In this document: positions 35,353-44,630 of the stretch, in pieces
How positions within the stretch are numbered: position 1 is the first letter of the stretch
Layout of the letters: each line of letters begins with the position of its first letter
The notes under the pieces: model-generated
Told to the model about the DNA's origin: nothing
What the model saw: only the letters and a program-made list of their open reading frames with translations
Database searches by the model: none
Made by a program: the position numbers and the translations under genes
Assembly (NCBI GenBank): GCA_012959695.1
Contig: DUCS01000029.1
Coordinates: 1-46,684, forward strand
DNA length: 46,684 nucleotides
Direction of reading: 5' to 3'
Origin: Cycloclasticus sp.
GTDB taxonomy: Bacteria; Pseudomonadota; Gammaproteobacteria; Methylococcales; Cycloclasticaceae

Positions 35353-35373
35353 CGCTGAGAAAAACACTCAGCG
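35353..35373. promoter_or_regulatory. perfect 7-bp hairpin in the rng upstream region
   Basis: CGCTGAG (35353-35359), 7-base loop, CTCAGCG (35367-35373), 47 bases before the rng ATG. No T-run, so not a terminator; as RNA it could be a 5' leader element that feeds back on RNase G, or as DNA an operator for the divergent pair. Confidence 0.4.
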
Positions 35374-35419
35374 TAATTCAGCTTTATCATAACGAAATAA
35401 CAGGAAATTTGGAAATAGA

Positions 35420-36871
35420 ATGAGCGATGAAATTCTACTCAATATAACGCCACCTGAAACACGCGTCGCGGTTCTTGAAAACGGGGTGCTACAAGAATTG
35501 ATCGTGGAGCGACAACGTAAGCGCGATATTGTCGGGAATTTATACCGGGGTGAAGTTTCCCGTGTGATGCCGGGAATTCAAGCCGCCTTTATTGATATTG
35601 GGCTAGGCCGGGCTGGTTTTTTACATGCATCTGATGTGCTGATTGATGGCGAAACACCGTGTGATGAAAAAGGCATTGAACGGTTCTTACACCAAGGCCA
35701 AAAAATTGTTGTGCAAATTCTCAAAGCCCCTATTGGTACTAAAGGGCCGCGCTTGACGATGAGTTTATCTATTCCGTCACGTTACCAAGTTTTTTTGCCG
35801 TATTCTGAAAAACTAGCGCTGTCTCAACAGCTAGAAAATGAAGACGAACGTGAGCGTCTGATTGCTTGTATGGAGGTGTTTAAGGAGCAAGGCTACTCAG
35901 GTGGCTATATAGCGAGAACAGCAGCAGAAGGTGTCGATGATGACAATATTCGTGCTGACATGCTGTTTCTTAATAAACTTTGGGATGTTATTGAACGGCA
36001 AATCAAAGACGTTGAGTTAGGGTTGATATATGAAGATTTGCCACTAGCACTGCGTATTCTTCGTGACTGGTATCAGTCGTCGGTAACGAAAATAGTGATT
36101 GATTCTAAAAGTAACTTTGACCGAATGGCGGAATTTGCGGTTACATTTATGCCTGAAGTTGAATCAATACTAGAGCTGTATAAAGGTGAACGTCCGTTAT
36201 TTGATATTTACAATATTGAAAATGAAATTAAGGCCGCTTTAGAAAGGCAGGTGGCATTAAAGTCGGGTGGACATTTGGTGTTTGATCAAACGGAAGCGAT
36301 GACAACCGTGGATGTGAATACGGGCAGTTACCTTGGACGAAGTAATCAAGAGCAAACTATTTTTAAAACGAACATGGAAGCTGCTCAAGCAACGGCACGT
36401 CAATTACGTCTGCGAAATTTGGGCGGTATTATCATCGTTGATTTTATTGACATGCACAATGAAGCGCATAAAGCAGCGGTGTTGAATGCGCTTGAAAAAG
36501 CGATGAATAAGGACCATGCGAAGTACACCATCAGCAATGTATCTGAGCTGGGCTTAGTTGAAATGACGCGTAAACGCACGCGTGAAAGTTTAGAGCGGGT
36601 GATGTGTGAGCCGTGCGGAGCTTGCCAAGGTTCGGGCACAGTACGAACGCCTGAAACCACCTGTTATGAAATTTTCCGCGAAATCATGCGCGATGCGAGG
36701 CAATATGAAGCCAAAGAGTTATTGGTTTTAGCATCCAATGAAGTCGTCGAGATGTTGCTGGATGAAGAGTCTACGACGTTGGCAGATTTAGAGGCATTTG
36801 TGGGTGCGCACATTAAATTTAGGGCCGAAAACGAGTATAGCCAGGAACAGTATGATGTTATTTTGGTGTAG
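35420..36871 (+). CDS. rng: ribonuclease G
   Basis: A 483-residue RNase E/G family endoribonuclease that matures the 5' end of 16S rRNA and degrades some mRNAs. The N-terminal S1 domain spans about 35-120. The catalytic core has EAMTTVDVNTGSYLG near 292-306 (metal Asp) and IIVDFIDM near 335 (second metal Asp). The zinc-link cysteines are in CEPCGACQGSG near 395-405. It lacks the long C-terminal scaffold of RNase E, which identifies it as RNase G. It follows maf in the usual maf-rng order, here interrupted by the small lipoprotein gene. Confidence 0.96.
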   Translation: MSDEILLNITPPETRVAVLENGVLQELIVERQRKRDIVGNLYRGEVSRVMPGIQAAFIDIGLGRAGFLHASDVLIDGETPCDEKGIERFLHQGQKIVVQILKAPIGTKGPRLTMSLSIPSRYQVFLPYSEKLALSQQLENEDERERLIACMEVFKEQGYSGGYIARTAAEGVDDDNIRADMLFLNKLWDVIERQIKDVELGLIYEDLPLALRILRDWYQSSVTKIVIDSKSNFDRMAEFAVTFMPEVESILELYKGERPLFDIYNIENEIKAALERQVALKSGGHLVFDQTEAMTTVDVNTGSYLGRSNQEQTIFKTNMEAAQATARQLRLRNLGGIIIVDFIDMHNEAHKAAVLNALEKAMNKDHAKYTISNVSELGLVEMTRKRTRESLERVMCEPCGACQGSGTVRTPETTCYEIFREIMRDARQYEAKELLVLASNEVVEMLLDEESTTLADLEAFVGAHIKFRAENEYSQEQYDVILV

Positions 36872-36886
36872 GTCTCAAGGGCATTA

Positions 36887-39800
36887 ATGATGAGTAAGGT
36901 ACGACTATTTGGGCATTCTGTGCTGTGGATTTTCACCGTTAGCATGGTGGTGCTTGCTTTAGTACTGATGGCAGCAAGGTTGGTTGCCATGCAAGTGCCT
37001 AGTTACAAACATGATTTAGAAGTTTTTTTAAGTGAGGAAACTGGTACCGATATCAGCGTAGATGGTTTGTCTGCGTCAATGAATGGCTTTCAGCCACAAA
37101 TTAGCCTATTAGGGGTAACACTTGGGGAACGAAGCAACCCCGCGCAAGCTTTACAGGTGGGTGAAATACGATTGTCCTTCAATCCCCTAAGTTTTATTAA
37201 GGGGCGTATAAACCCGAACAAAATAACCATCCTAAAGACGGATATATCAATCAAGCGATTTGCAGATGGGCACCTGTCTATTTTAGGCTTATCGAATAAT
37301 AAGTCGGCGGAAAACTCCACCAGTGATTTCTCTTGGCTGTTAGAGGACGGCTACTTTGAGGTATTGGATAGTCAGATAACTTGGCAGGATGGTATGCGTG
37401 ACGTGCCAGATGTCACGTTAAAAGACGCACGCATTGTTTTTAAAAACAATGACCAGAAACACGTGTTTTCCCTTCGGGCAAAGTTGCCAGAGGGTGATGG
37501 TGAGAGCATTGCTTTTTCCGTTGATATAGATGGAGACCCTTTATCTGATAATGATTGGAACGCAAAGGGCTATTTAAAAGCCGAGAAACTTCACATTGAT
37601 AAATATTTGTCGAGGCTAAAGGTCGACGAGCTGTCTATCAACCACGGTGTGGGCGATCTAGAACTATGGAGCAGGTGGGATTCAGCGCAATTGACTCAGG
37701 TAAAAGGCTATGTTGTTGTGGAGGCCGCGAGCTTATTGCGAAATAAAAAAACACTGGCTATTTCCCAATTCAATAGTCAGTTCGATTGGCTTAAAACTGC
37801 CAATGGTTGGAGCTTGACGGCCAAAGATTTTTCGTTTGAAGCCGCTGGTTCACAACAAGAAAAAAGCCAATTTAGTGTTAAATTTCAGTCAATTAATGAA
37901 GGGCAGCTGCAAATAAACATTGAATTAACGGGGTTAAATTTAGCCGCAATTAGCAGCCTAGCTCAACACAGCGATTTATTGGATCAAAAAACAGCCAACC
38001 TGCTACAAGCCGTTAACCCGTCGGGCAGGTTAAATAATGTAACGGTGTCTTTGCTAACAGAAGGTGAACAACAAGCTTGGGCATTTTGTGGTCAGCTAAA
38101 AGATTTTTCCAGTCATGCCTACGAGCAGTCGCCGGGGGTTAAAAATGTGACTCTCAGCGCGTGCGCGACAACAGAGAAGGGATGGATAGAGGCTGATACT
38201 GCAGATGCTGCGGTGTACTTTAAAGGTTTGTTTAGGGACCCGATTGAGCTGGATGAGTTGACTGGGCAGTTGACGTGGTTTCGTGATGCTAATGGTTGGG
38301 CTGTTAGCAGTAACCGGCTGGTAGCAAACACACCTCATTTTGAGACAGCAACACGGTTTAAGCTTCAACTTCCTACCGATGGCAGCGATGCCGTGATTGA
38401 TTTACAAGCAGGCTTTGGTCATGCCGACGGACGGTTTACGTCGTTATATTTACCGGTTGGGATCATGGGGGAAGGCGTTGTCAATTGGTTAGATAGCGCT
38501 TTTACCGAAGGCCAGGTAACCGGTGGTGGCGTGTTGCTGAAGGGTGCTTTGCCGGATTTTCCCTATCGAGATAAGCAAGGCATCTTTCAGGTGTTGTTTG
38601 ATACCGAGTCAGTGTTGTTACATTATGCTGACGATTGGCCTGATGTTGTCGATGCGTCCGCGCAGGTGGAGTTTAAAAACGAAGGTATGCGCATTGTGGG
38701 GTCAAAGGGACGGATATCTGGCAATAATATTGCCAACGTTCTGGTTGATGTTGCTGACCTTAAAAATGACCATTATCTGAATGTATCAGGCAAGGTTAAT
38801 GATGATATTGGCGGCTTGTTTACTTTCTTTGAACAGTCACCGATAAAGCAAACAGTGGGTGCTTTATTACAGCAAAGCCGAGCGTCTGGGGAAGCGATGG
38901 TAGATTTAAACATTGCAATCCCTCTACGGGCTAAATTAAAAACACGTGTGAAAGCACAAGCGACGTTAAGCAATAATACGTTAATGTTTCCAAAGATAGA
39001 CGTGGCGCTTGAAAACATACAAGGCGTGATTAAATACTCGGAGCAAGGACTCAGTGGTGCCGCTTTACGTGGACGTTTTTTGGGTCAGCCATTAACGGTT
39101 GATATTTATTCGCAAGAAAATCGTACGCTTATTAAAGCAAACGGTCCGTTAAACACAGCTGTGTTGGCTAAAAAGTATCCGTCTAAAGCATGGCAGTACG
39201 TAAACGGCGACAGTGCAGCTGAATTACTCGTGACACTTCCGCATGCAGGCCTGTCGGGCGGTGGTTCATCGAGTATTTCACTTAGCTCTGATTTGGTGGG
39301 TATAGCTGTAGACTTACCTGCACCTGTTGGCAAAGTGTCGGCCGACGCCAAACGGTTTAATGTCGAGCTTAACTTAGGCCAAACTGGCTTGCCGATGGCG
39401 GCCAGTTACGGTGATAAGTTAAAAGGATATTTCCATTTTATTGAAGACGAAGGTGACGTGCTTTCGTTGTCCAAAGGCAGCTTACATTTTGGTGGGGGAG
39501 AAACTGAATTACCAGCTGAGAAAGGATTCAAATTGTCCGGTTTTGTTAAGGCGTTGGATGTAAAACAGTGGCGAGAGGCACTCCATATCGGTGGCGCAAA
39601 ATCGGATGCAACGCTAAGTGTCAATCAACTAGATATTACATTAGGTGAGCTAAACTGGTTGGATCGAACATTCAGTGATGTTCAGATAAAGGGTGTACAT
39701 ACGGTATCGCATTGGGCTGGAGACATTGTCAGTCCGTCTGTGTCGGGTCAATATGTACTGCCAGATAGTTTCGGTAATAATGAAATTATTCAATTGGACT

Positions 39801-40786
39801 TAATGACGTTAAAATTGCCTCCGTTAAACCCCGAAGGATTGCGCGAAACAAAGTCCCCCCTGAATCCAGATGAAATACCGAATATCAACTTGAAGAGTAA
39901 GGCCTTGTTTCTCGGGGATGCAGCATTGGGTGCGATGGAACTTAGGCTGCGACGAAAACACAACGGGATGATTATTGAAAAATTATCTCTGGAATCTAAA
40001 CGCGATCAACTTCAGGCATATGGGGCATGGGAGTTGGAAGGGGGCGTTAGCCGTACGGGATTGAAAGGCCAGTTAACGAGTAAATCACTGGGGAGCTTGT
40101 TAAATGACACAGGTGTTTTTGATGATTTAGAAGGCGCGCCGGCAGACGTGGTTTTTGACGTATATTGGCCAGGCGAGCCGCAAGAGTTCTCAAAGAACCA
40201 TTTAAATGGGTATGGCCAAATCAAAACCAGTAAAGGTAAATTGCTAGACGTAGAACCAGGGATAGGCCGTATTTTCGGTTTATTGAGTTTATATACCTTG
40301 AAAAGGCGCCTGCAGTTGGACTTTAGTGATTTGATTGAAAAAGGTCTAAGTTTTGACAAGATAAAAGGCCGGTTTACGATTAATGACGGCGACGCTATAA
40401 CCAAACGTTTTTATTTAGAAAGCCCGTCTGCACGTATCGACTTTGACGGCCGCGTCGGGCTTGGGAAAGAAGATTTTGATCAATTGATTACGGTGACGCC
40501 CAATAGCACAGAAAGCTTACCAATAGCGGGTGCACTTGCTGGTGGCCCACTGGTTGGGGCAGCTGTATTTATTGTGCAAAAAATAGCCGGCAAAACGCTG
40601 AATAAGTTTGTAGGCTATCAATACCGTGTCACCGGGCCGTGGAGTGACCCTAAGATTAAACAGATCAGTAAACCGGGCGGTAAAATATTTGGTATGGTGG
40701 ATAATGCGTTAACACCGGTATTTGATGCGTCGATAGGCCAGTTACCGTTCAAAAAATTGGTGTCTACATCACCAACGGTTGAATGA
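36887..40786 (+). CDS. yhdP: YhdP-family AsmA-like envelope protein
   Basis: A 1299-residue inner-membrane protein with one N-terminal helix (about residues 10-32) and a very long periplasmic beta-rich body with a DUF3971 central part and a C-terminal AsmA_2 region (GYGQIKTSKGKLLDVEPGIGRIFGLLSL near 1105). AsmA-like proteins of this size form a groove bridging the periplasm and are implicated in phospholipid transport to the outer membrane. The length is close to E. coli YhdP (about 1266). It starts 15 bases after rng and overlaps the nitrilase-family gene by 4 bases. Confidence 0.92.
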   Translation: MMSKVRLFGHSVLWIFTVSMVVLALVLMAARLVAMQVPSYKHDLEVFLSEETGTDISVDGLSASMNGFQPQISLLGVTLGERSNPAQALQVGEIRLSFNPLSFIKGRINPNKITILKTDISIKRFADGHLSILGLSNNKSAENSTSDFSWLLEDGYFEVLDSQITWQDGMRDVPDVTLKDARIVFKNNDQKHVFSLRAKLPEGDGESIAFSVDIDGDPLSDNDWNAKGYLKAEKLHIDKYLSRLKVDELSINHGVGDLELWSRWDSAQLTQVKGYVVVEAASLLRNKKTLAISQFNSQFDWLKTANGWSLTAKDFSFEAAGSQQEKSQFSVKFQSINEGQLQINIELTGLNLAAISSLAQHSDLLDQKTANLLQAVNPSGRLNNVTVSLLTEGEQQAWAFCGQLKDFSSHAYEQSPGVKNVTLSACATTEKGWIEADTADAAVYFKGLFRDPIELDELTGQLTWFRDANGWAVSSNRLVANTPHFETATRFKLQLPTDGSDAVIDLQAGFGHADGRFTSLYLPVGIMGEGVVNWLDSAFTEGQVTGGGVLLKGALPDFPYRDKQGIFQVLFDTESVLLHYADDWPDVVDASAQVEFKNEGMRIVGSKGRISGNNIANVLVDVADLKNDHYLNVSGKVNDDIGGLFTFFEQSPIKQTVGALLQQSRASGEAMVDLNIAIPLRAKLKTRVKAQATLSNNTLMFPKIDVALENIQGVIKYSEQGLSGAALRGRFLGQPLTVDIYSQENRTLIKANGPLNTAVLAKKYPSKAWQYVNGDSAAELLVTLPHAGLSGGGSSSISLSSDLVGIAVDLPAPVGKVSADAKRFNVELNLGQTGLPMAASYGDKLKGYFHFIEDEGDVLSLSKGSLHFGGGETELPAEKGFKLSGFVKALDVKQWREALHIGGAKSDATLSVNQLDITLGELNWLDRTFSDVQIKGVHTVSHWAGDIVSPSVSGQYVLPDSFGNNEIIQLDLMTLKLPPLNPEGLRETKSPLNPDEIPNINLKSKALFLGDAALGAMELRLRRKHNGMIIEKLSLESKRDQLQAYGAWELEGGVSRTGLKGQLTSKSLGSLLNDTGVFDDLEGAPADVVFDVYWPGEPQEFSKNHLNGYGQIKTSKGKLLDVEPGIGRIFGLLSLYTLKRRLQLDFSDLIEKGLSFDKIKGRFTINDGDAITKRFYLESPSARIDFDGRVGLGKEDFDQLITVTPNSTESLPIAGALAGGPLVGAAVFIVQKIAGKTLNKFVGYQYRVTGPWSDPKIKQISKPGGKIFGMVDNALTPVFDASIGQLPFKKLVSTSPTVE

Positions 40787-41607
40787 AGCGAATAAATCAG
40801 ATGTCGGTTGCCGCCATTCAGATGGTGTCATCAGATCAGCTGGCTGAGAACCTGGCTGTAGTTGAAAAACGGGTAGTAGATGCTGTAACACGAGGCGCCA
40901 AATTACTTGTATTACCAGAGAACTTCGCATTGATGGCATCAAAATACAAGCAACTGTTATCGATTGCTGAGCCATTGGGTGTGGGTCCTATTCAAGATTT
41001 CTTGAGCAAGTTATCAAGGCGTCATGCGTGTTGGATAGTGGCGGGTTCAATGCCTATTCGTACAGCCGATAAAAATAAAGTGTATGCCAGTTGCTTGGTG
41101 TATAACGAGTATGGAGAGCAAGTTGCGCATTACCATAAAGTCCATTTATTCGACGCGGATATAGCTGACGAGAAAGGTAGCTATCGTGAATCAGACAGGT
41201 TTTTAGCCGGTGATAAAACAGTTGTGGTGGAAACGCCCTTCGGTGTATTAGGCTTGTCTATTTGTTACGACCTGCGTTTTCCAGAACTGTACCGTGAGTT
41301 GTTAGATAAGGGCGCTGAGGTGGTTGTTGCCCCGTCTGCGTTTACGGCGCTAACCGGACGAGCGCATTGGTCGCTGTTATGCCGAGCTAGGGCGGTCGAA
41401 AACGCGTGTTATTTGATTGCGGCTAACCAAGGTGGTGTGCATGCAAATGGCCGCTCAACCTATGGACATAGTATGATTGTCGACCCTTGGGGCAATGTAC
41501 TGTCAGAACTTGAATTGGGTGAAGGTATTTGTACGGCTACGCTTAATCAATCTGAACTGAAAAAAGTACGAACAAGCCTGCCGGCTATTCAGCATCGGCA
41601 GCTTTAA
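40783..41607 (+). CDS. carbon-nitrogen hydrolase, Nit1/deaminated-glutathione amidase-like
   Basis: A 274-residue nitrilase-superfamily amidase with a complete triad: Glu in LPENFALM near 46, Lys in HYHKVHLFD near 120 and Cys in SICYDLRFPELYREL near 160. RAHWSLLCRARAVENACYLIAANQGG near 195-220 is the branch signature shared with Nit1 and YbeM enzymes, which repair deaminated glutathione. It sits between yhdP and tldD, a conserved arrangement. The exact substrate is inferred from the family. Confidence 0.9.
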   Translation: MKRINQMSVAAIQMVSSDQLAENLAVVEKRVVDAVTRGAKLLVLPENFALMASKYKQLLSIAEPLGVGPIQDFLSKLSRRHACWIVAGSMPIRTADKNKVYASCLVYNEYGEQVAHYHKVHLFDADIADEKGSYRESDRFLAGDKTVVVETPFGVLGLSICYDLRFPELYRELLDKGAEVVVAPSAFTALTGRAHWSLLCRARAVENACYLIAANQGGVHANGRSTYGHSMIVDPWGNVLSELELGEGICTATLNQSELKKVRTSLPAIQHRQL

Positions 41608-41620
41608 AAATGAGAGATAA

Positions 41621-43063
41621 ATGAACGATTTAATTCAACAAGCAGAAAGCGTTATTCTTAAACCTGTCGGTCTATCAATTAACGATATAGACCGGGTCAT
41701 GGGGGGCTTAATGTCGAGCTCTATTGACCAGGCGGATATTTATTTTCAATCGTCACGCAGTGAATCGTGGGTGCTTGAAGACGGCATTGTTAAAGACGGT
41801 AATTACAATATTGAACAAGGTGTTGGTATACGAGCGGTGAGTGGTGAAAAAACAGGCTTTGCGTACAGCGAAGAACTGGCGTTACCTAACTTATTAGACG
41901 CAGCTAGGAACGTTAAGGCGATTGCTCGCAGTGGACAGGCTGGAATCATTAAGCCAACATCTCGTCGCAGCGTTCCTGCATTATACGCTGCTATTGACCC
42001 GTTAGATTCAATGTCACGCGAAGACAAAGTTGCGTTGTTAAAGCGAATTGACCAGCAGACGCGCTTAATAGATTCGCGTATTGAGCAGGTCATCGTTAGC
42101 TTAATCGGTGTGCATGACGTTATTTTGGTTGCGGCAGAAAACGGTTCGTTGAACAGTGATATTCGTCCATTGGTGCGCATGAATGTGTCCGTTATTGTTG
42201 AAGATAATGGGCGGCGTGAACAGGGCGGGTCTGGCGGCGGTGCACGGCAAGGTTACGACTATTTCCTAGAAGATGATCGGGCCATGTCATACGCACGTGA
42301 AGCAGTGCGTTTAGCCCTGGTGAACCTAGAAGCGGTGGATGCTCCGGCTGGCAATATGACGGTGGTTTTAGGCCCTGGCTGGCCAGGTATATTATTGCAT
42401 GAGGCGATAGGACATGGGTTGGAAGGTGATTTTAATCGCAAAGGCAGTTCGGCTTTTAGCGGGCGTATAGGCGAAAAAGTGGCGTCACCGCTGTGTACGG
42501 TCGTGGATGATGGCACGCTTCAAAATAGACGAGGTTCCTTGTCTATAGATGATGAGGGGGCGCAAAGCCAATGCACAACACTGATAGAAAAAGGTGTGCT
42601 GAAAGGTTATATGCAAGACAAGATGAATGCGCGTTTAATGGGGCAGGCGCAGACGGGTAATGGTCGGCGAGAGTCGTATGCGCATTTACCGATGCCGAGA
42701 ATGACAAATACCTATATGTTGGCTGGCAAAAGTGATCCGGGCGAAATTTTAGCGTCGGTTGAAAATGGCTTGTACGCGGTGAACTTTGCGGGCGGTCAGG
42801 TTGATATCACCTCGGGGAAGTTTGTTTTCTCCGCCAGTGAAGCGTATTTGATTAAGAACGGCAAAATTACAACACCCGTTAAAGGCGCCACATTGATTGG
42901 CAATGGCCCCGATGTGTTGACGAAAGTAAGCATGGTGGGTAATGACCTTGAGTTTGATAGCGGGGTTGGTACTTGCGGTAAAGAAGGACAAAGTGTCCCC
43001 GTTGGCGTTGGTCAACCAACACTAAAAATTGATGGTTTAACGGTAGGTGGTACACATGCCTAA
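41621..43063 (+). CDS. tldD: metalloprotease TldD
   Basis: Subunit of the heterodimeric TldD/TldE protease, which cleaves unfolded peptides and matures modified peptides such as microcin B17 and the antitoxin CcdA. The 480-residue protein carries the zinc site [12 protein letters not shown] (HExxxH, near 260) that belongs only to TldD. Typical C-terminal signature is [40 protein letters not shown] near 425-465. A GAGAG-like ribosome binding site precedes the ATG. It overlaps pmbA, its partner, by 8 bases. Confidence 0.96.
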   Translation: MNDLIQQAESVILKPVGLSINDIDRVMGGLMSSSIDQADIYFQSSRSESWVLEDGIVKDGNYNIEQGVGIRAVSGEKTGFAYSEELALPNLLDAARNVKAIARSGQAGIIKPTSRRSVPALYAAIDPLDSMSREDKVALLKRIDQQTRLIDSRIEQVIVSLIGVHDVILVAAENGSLNSDIRPLVRMNVSVIVEDNGRREQGGSGGGARQGYDYFLEDDRAMSYAREAVRLALVNLEAVDAPAGNMTVVLGPGWPGILLHEAIGHGLEGDFNRKGSSAFSGRIGEKVASPLCTVVDDGTLQNRRGSLSIDDEGAQSQCTTLIEKGVLKGYMQDKMNARLMGQAQTGNGRRESYAHLPMPRMTNTYMLAGKSDPGEILASVENGLYAVNFAGGQVDITSGKFVFSASEAYLIKNGKITTPVKGATLIGNGPDVLTKVSMVGNDLEFDSGVGTCGKEGQSVPVGVGQPTLKIDGLTVGGTHA

Positions 43064-44411
43064 TTCAGTTACCAATACGCCAATTGGCGAGCAAGATATA
43101 GCGCGCTTAAAGAACATCGCGGAAGACATTTTATCCGAAGCAAAAAAGCAAGGCGCAGGCCAAGTTGAAGCAGCCATCAGTATTGGCCAGGGTTTGTCCG
43201 TAAATGCTCGATTAGGTGAGGTCGAAACCATCGAACACCACCGTGATCAAGGCGTGGGTGTTACGGTGTATAACGGTAAGAAAAAAGGTTCTGCCAGTTC
43301 AACTAAGTTGGATTTATCATCCATTAAAGAGATGGTGACAGCAGCGTGTGCAATTGCCCACTATGCAGAAGACGACCCGTATTCAGGCTTGCCCGAACAG
43401 GCTCTATTAGCAACCGACTTTCCCGATTTATCTTTGCACCATCCATGGGCGTTAAGCGCGGAAGCCGCCATAGAGATGGCGGTTACCTGTGAAGATGCTG
43501 CGCGTGGCTACGATGAAAAAATCACTAATTCAGAAGGCGCTAGCGTTCAAACGTTTGAAGGCACACGTGTTTTGGCAAATAGCCTTGGCTTTAATCATGG
43601 CTACCTTGCCAGCAGGCACAGCATGAGCTGTTCTGTGATTGGTGAAATAGACGGCAATATGCAACGGGATTATTGGTATACCGTGGCGCGTAAAGCGCAA
43701 GGTATGGACAGCGCTGTGAGTGTTGGAGAAAAAGCAGCTGAAAGAACGGTTAAGCGATTAGGTGCGCGTTCATTAAGCACGCGAAAGTGTCCAGTGATGT
43801 TTGCGGCGGATGTCAGTGGTGGTTTAATTGGTCACTTTATTTCAGCCATACGCGGCGGAAATTTATACCGTAAGTCGACTTTTTTGTTGGACAGCATAGG
43901 CCGTCAAGTTTTCCCTGATTTCATCGACATTTATGAGCAGCCGTTGTTATCGCAGGCGATGGGCAGTTCATCGTATGATGCTGAAGGCGTAGCCACTTCT
44001 GAACGACATATTGTTGAAGCAGGTGTTGTGAAAGGCTATGTATTGGGCAGTTATTCAGCGCGTAAATTGGGCATGACAACAACAGCCAATGCCGGCGGAG
44101 TACATAATTTAACGGTTAAACCGGGTGACTTGGATTTCGTTCAAATGCTGAAAGAAATGAACACCGGTTTGTTGGTGACGGAATTGATTGGGCAGGGCGT
44201 TAATACGTTAACCGGAGATTACTCTCGCGGTGCGGCAGGTTTCTGGGTTGAAAATGGCATCATACAATTCGCGGTAGAAGAAGTGACTATTGCGGGTAAT
44301 TTGAAAGATATTTTTCAAGCGGTAGTCGCTGTTGGTAACGATGTGGATTTACGGGGTAATACGCGGACCGGTTCAATTCTTATAAGTGAAATGACGTTGG
44401 CAGGTTCTTAG
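43056..44411 (+). CDS. pmbA: TldE/PmbA, non-catalytic partner of TldD
   Basis: The second subunit of the TldD/TldE metalloprotease. It lacks the HExxxH metal motif of TldD but shares the fold ([20 protein letters not shown] near 55, [22 protein letters not shown] near 330). I choose ATG 43056, inside the tldD stop region, because AGGTGG at 43045-43050 is a good ribosome binding site for it; a GTG at 43047 would add three codons. The 8-base overlap with tldD implies coupled translation of the two subunits. Confidence 0.94.
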   Translation: MPNSVTNTPIGEQDIARLKNIAEDILSEAKKQGAGQVEAAISIGQGLSVNARLGEVETIEHHRDQGVGVTVYNGKKKGSASSTKLDLSSIKEMVTAACAIAHYAEDDPYSGLPEQALLATDFPDLSLHHPWALSAEAAIEMAVTCEDAARGYDEKITNSEGASVQTFEGTRVLANSLGFNHGYLASRHSMSCSVIGEIDGNMQRDYWYTVARKAQGMDSAVSVGEKAAERTVKRLGARSLSTRKCPVMFAADVSGGLIGHFISAIRGGNLYRKSTFLLDSIGRQVFPDFIDIYEQPLLSQAMGSSSYDAEGVATSERHIVEAGVVKGYVLGSYSARKLGMTTTANAGGVHNLTVKPGDLDFVQMLKEMNTGLLVTELIGQGVNTLTGDYSRGAAGFWVENGIIQFAVEEVTIAGNLKDIFQAVVAVGNDVDLRGNTRTGSILISEMTLAGS

Positions 44412-44440
44412 AGGGCGCATCGGTTTTAGCTAGTCGCCCT
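44412..44440 (+). other. weak stem-loop after pmbA
   Basis: AGGGCG (44412-44417) and CGCCCT (44435-44440) start immediately after the pmbA stop but enclose 17 bases and lack a T-run. The remaining 190 bases to the convergent gene are AT-rich and show no other element that I can support. Confidence 0.3.
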
Positions 44441-44630
44441 GAAGAACGCTTAACTCATTAATAGCAAAGGAAAAAATGGACTGTAAGTTGTTGATATATA
44501 AAGCTACAACAAAGCCTCTCTCTCCGCCATATTCTTTTTAAAATCAACAGGTTGTAAAAAGATATTGAGTCGAACGCTTTTATACCCAATGCGCTAAATT
44601 TAAAAAATATAGAGCTTCGTTGTACTGCTG

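Noticed and set aside
44476-44541. A 21-codon open frame with AAAGGA upstream in the gap after pmbA
   Set aside because: Too short to judge; the peptide is not recognisable, and one such frame with a purine-rich leader is expected by chance in a 219-base gap.
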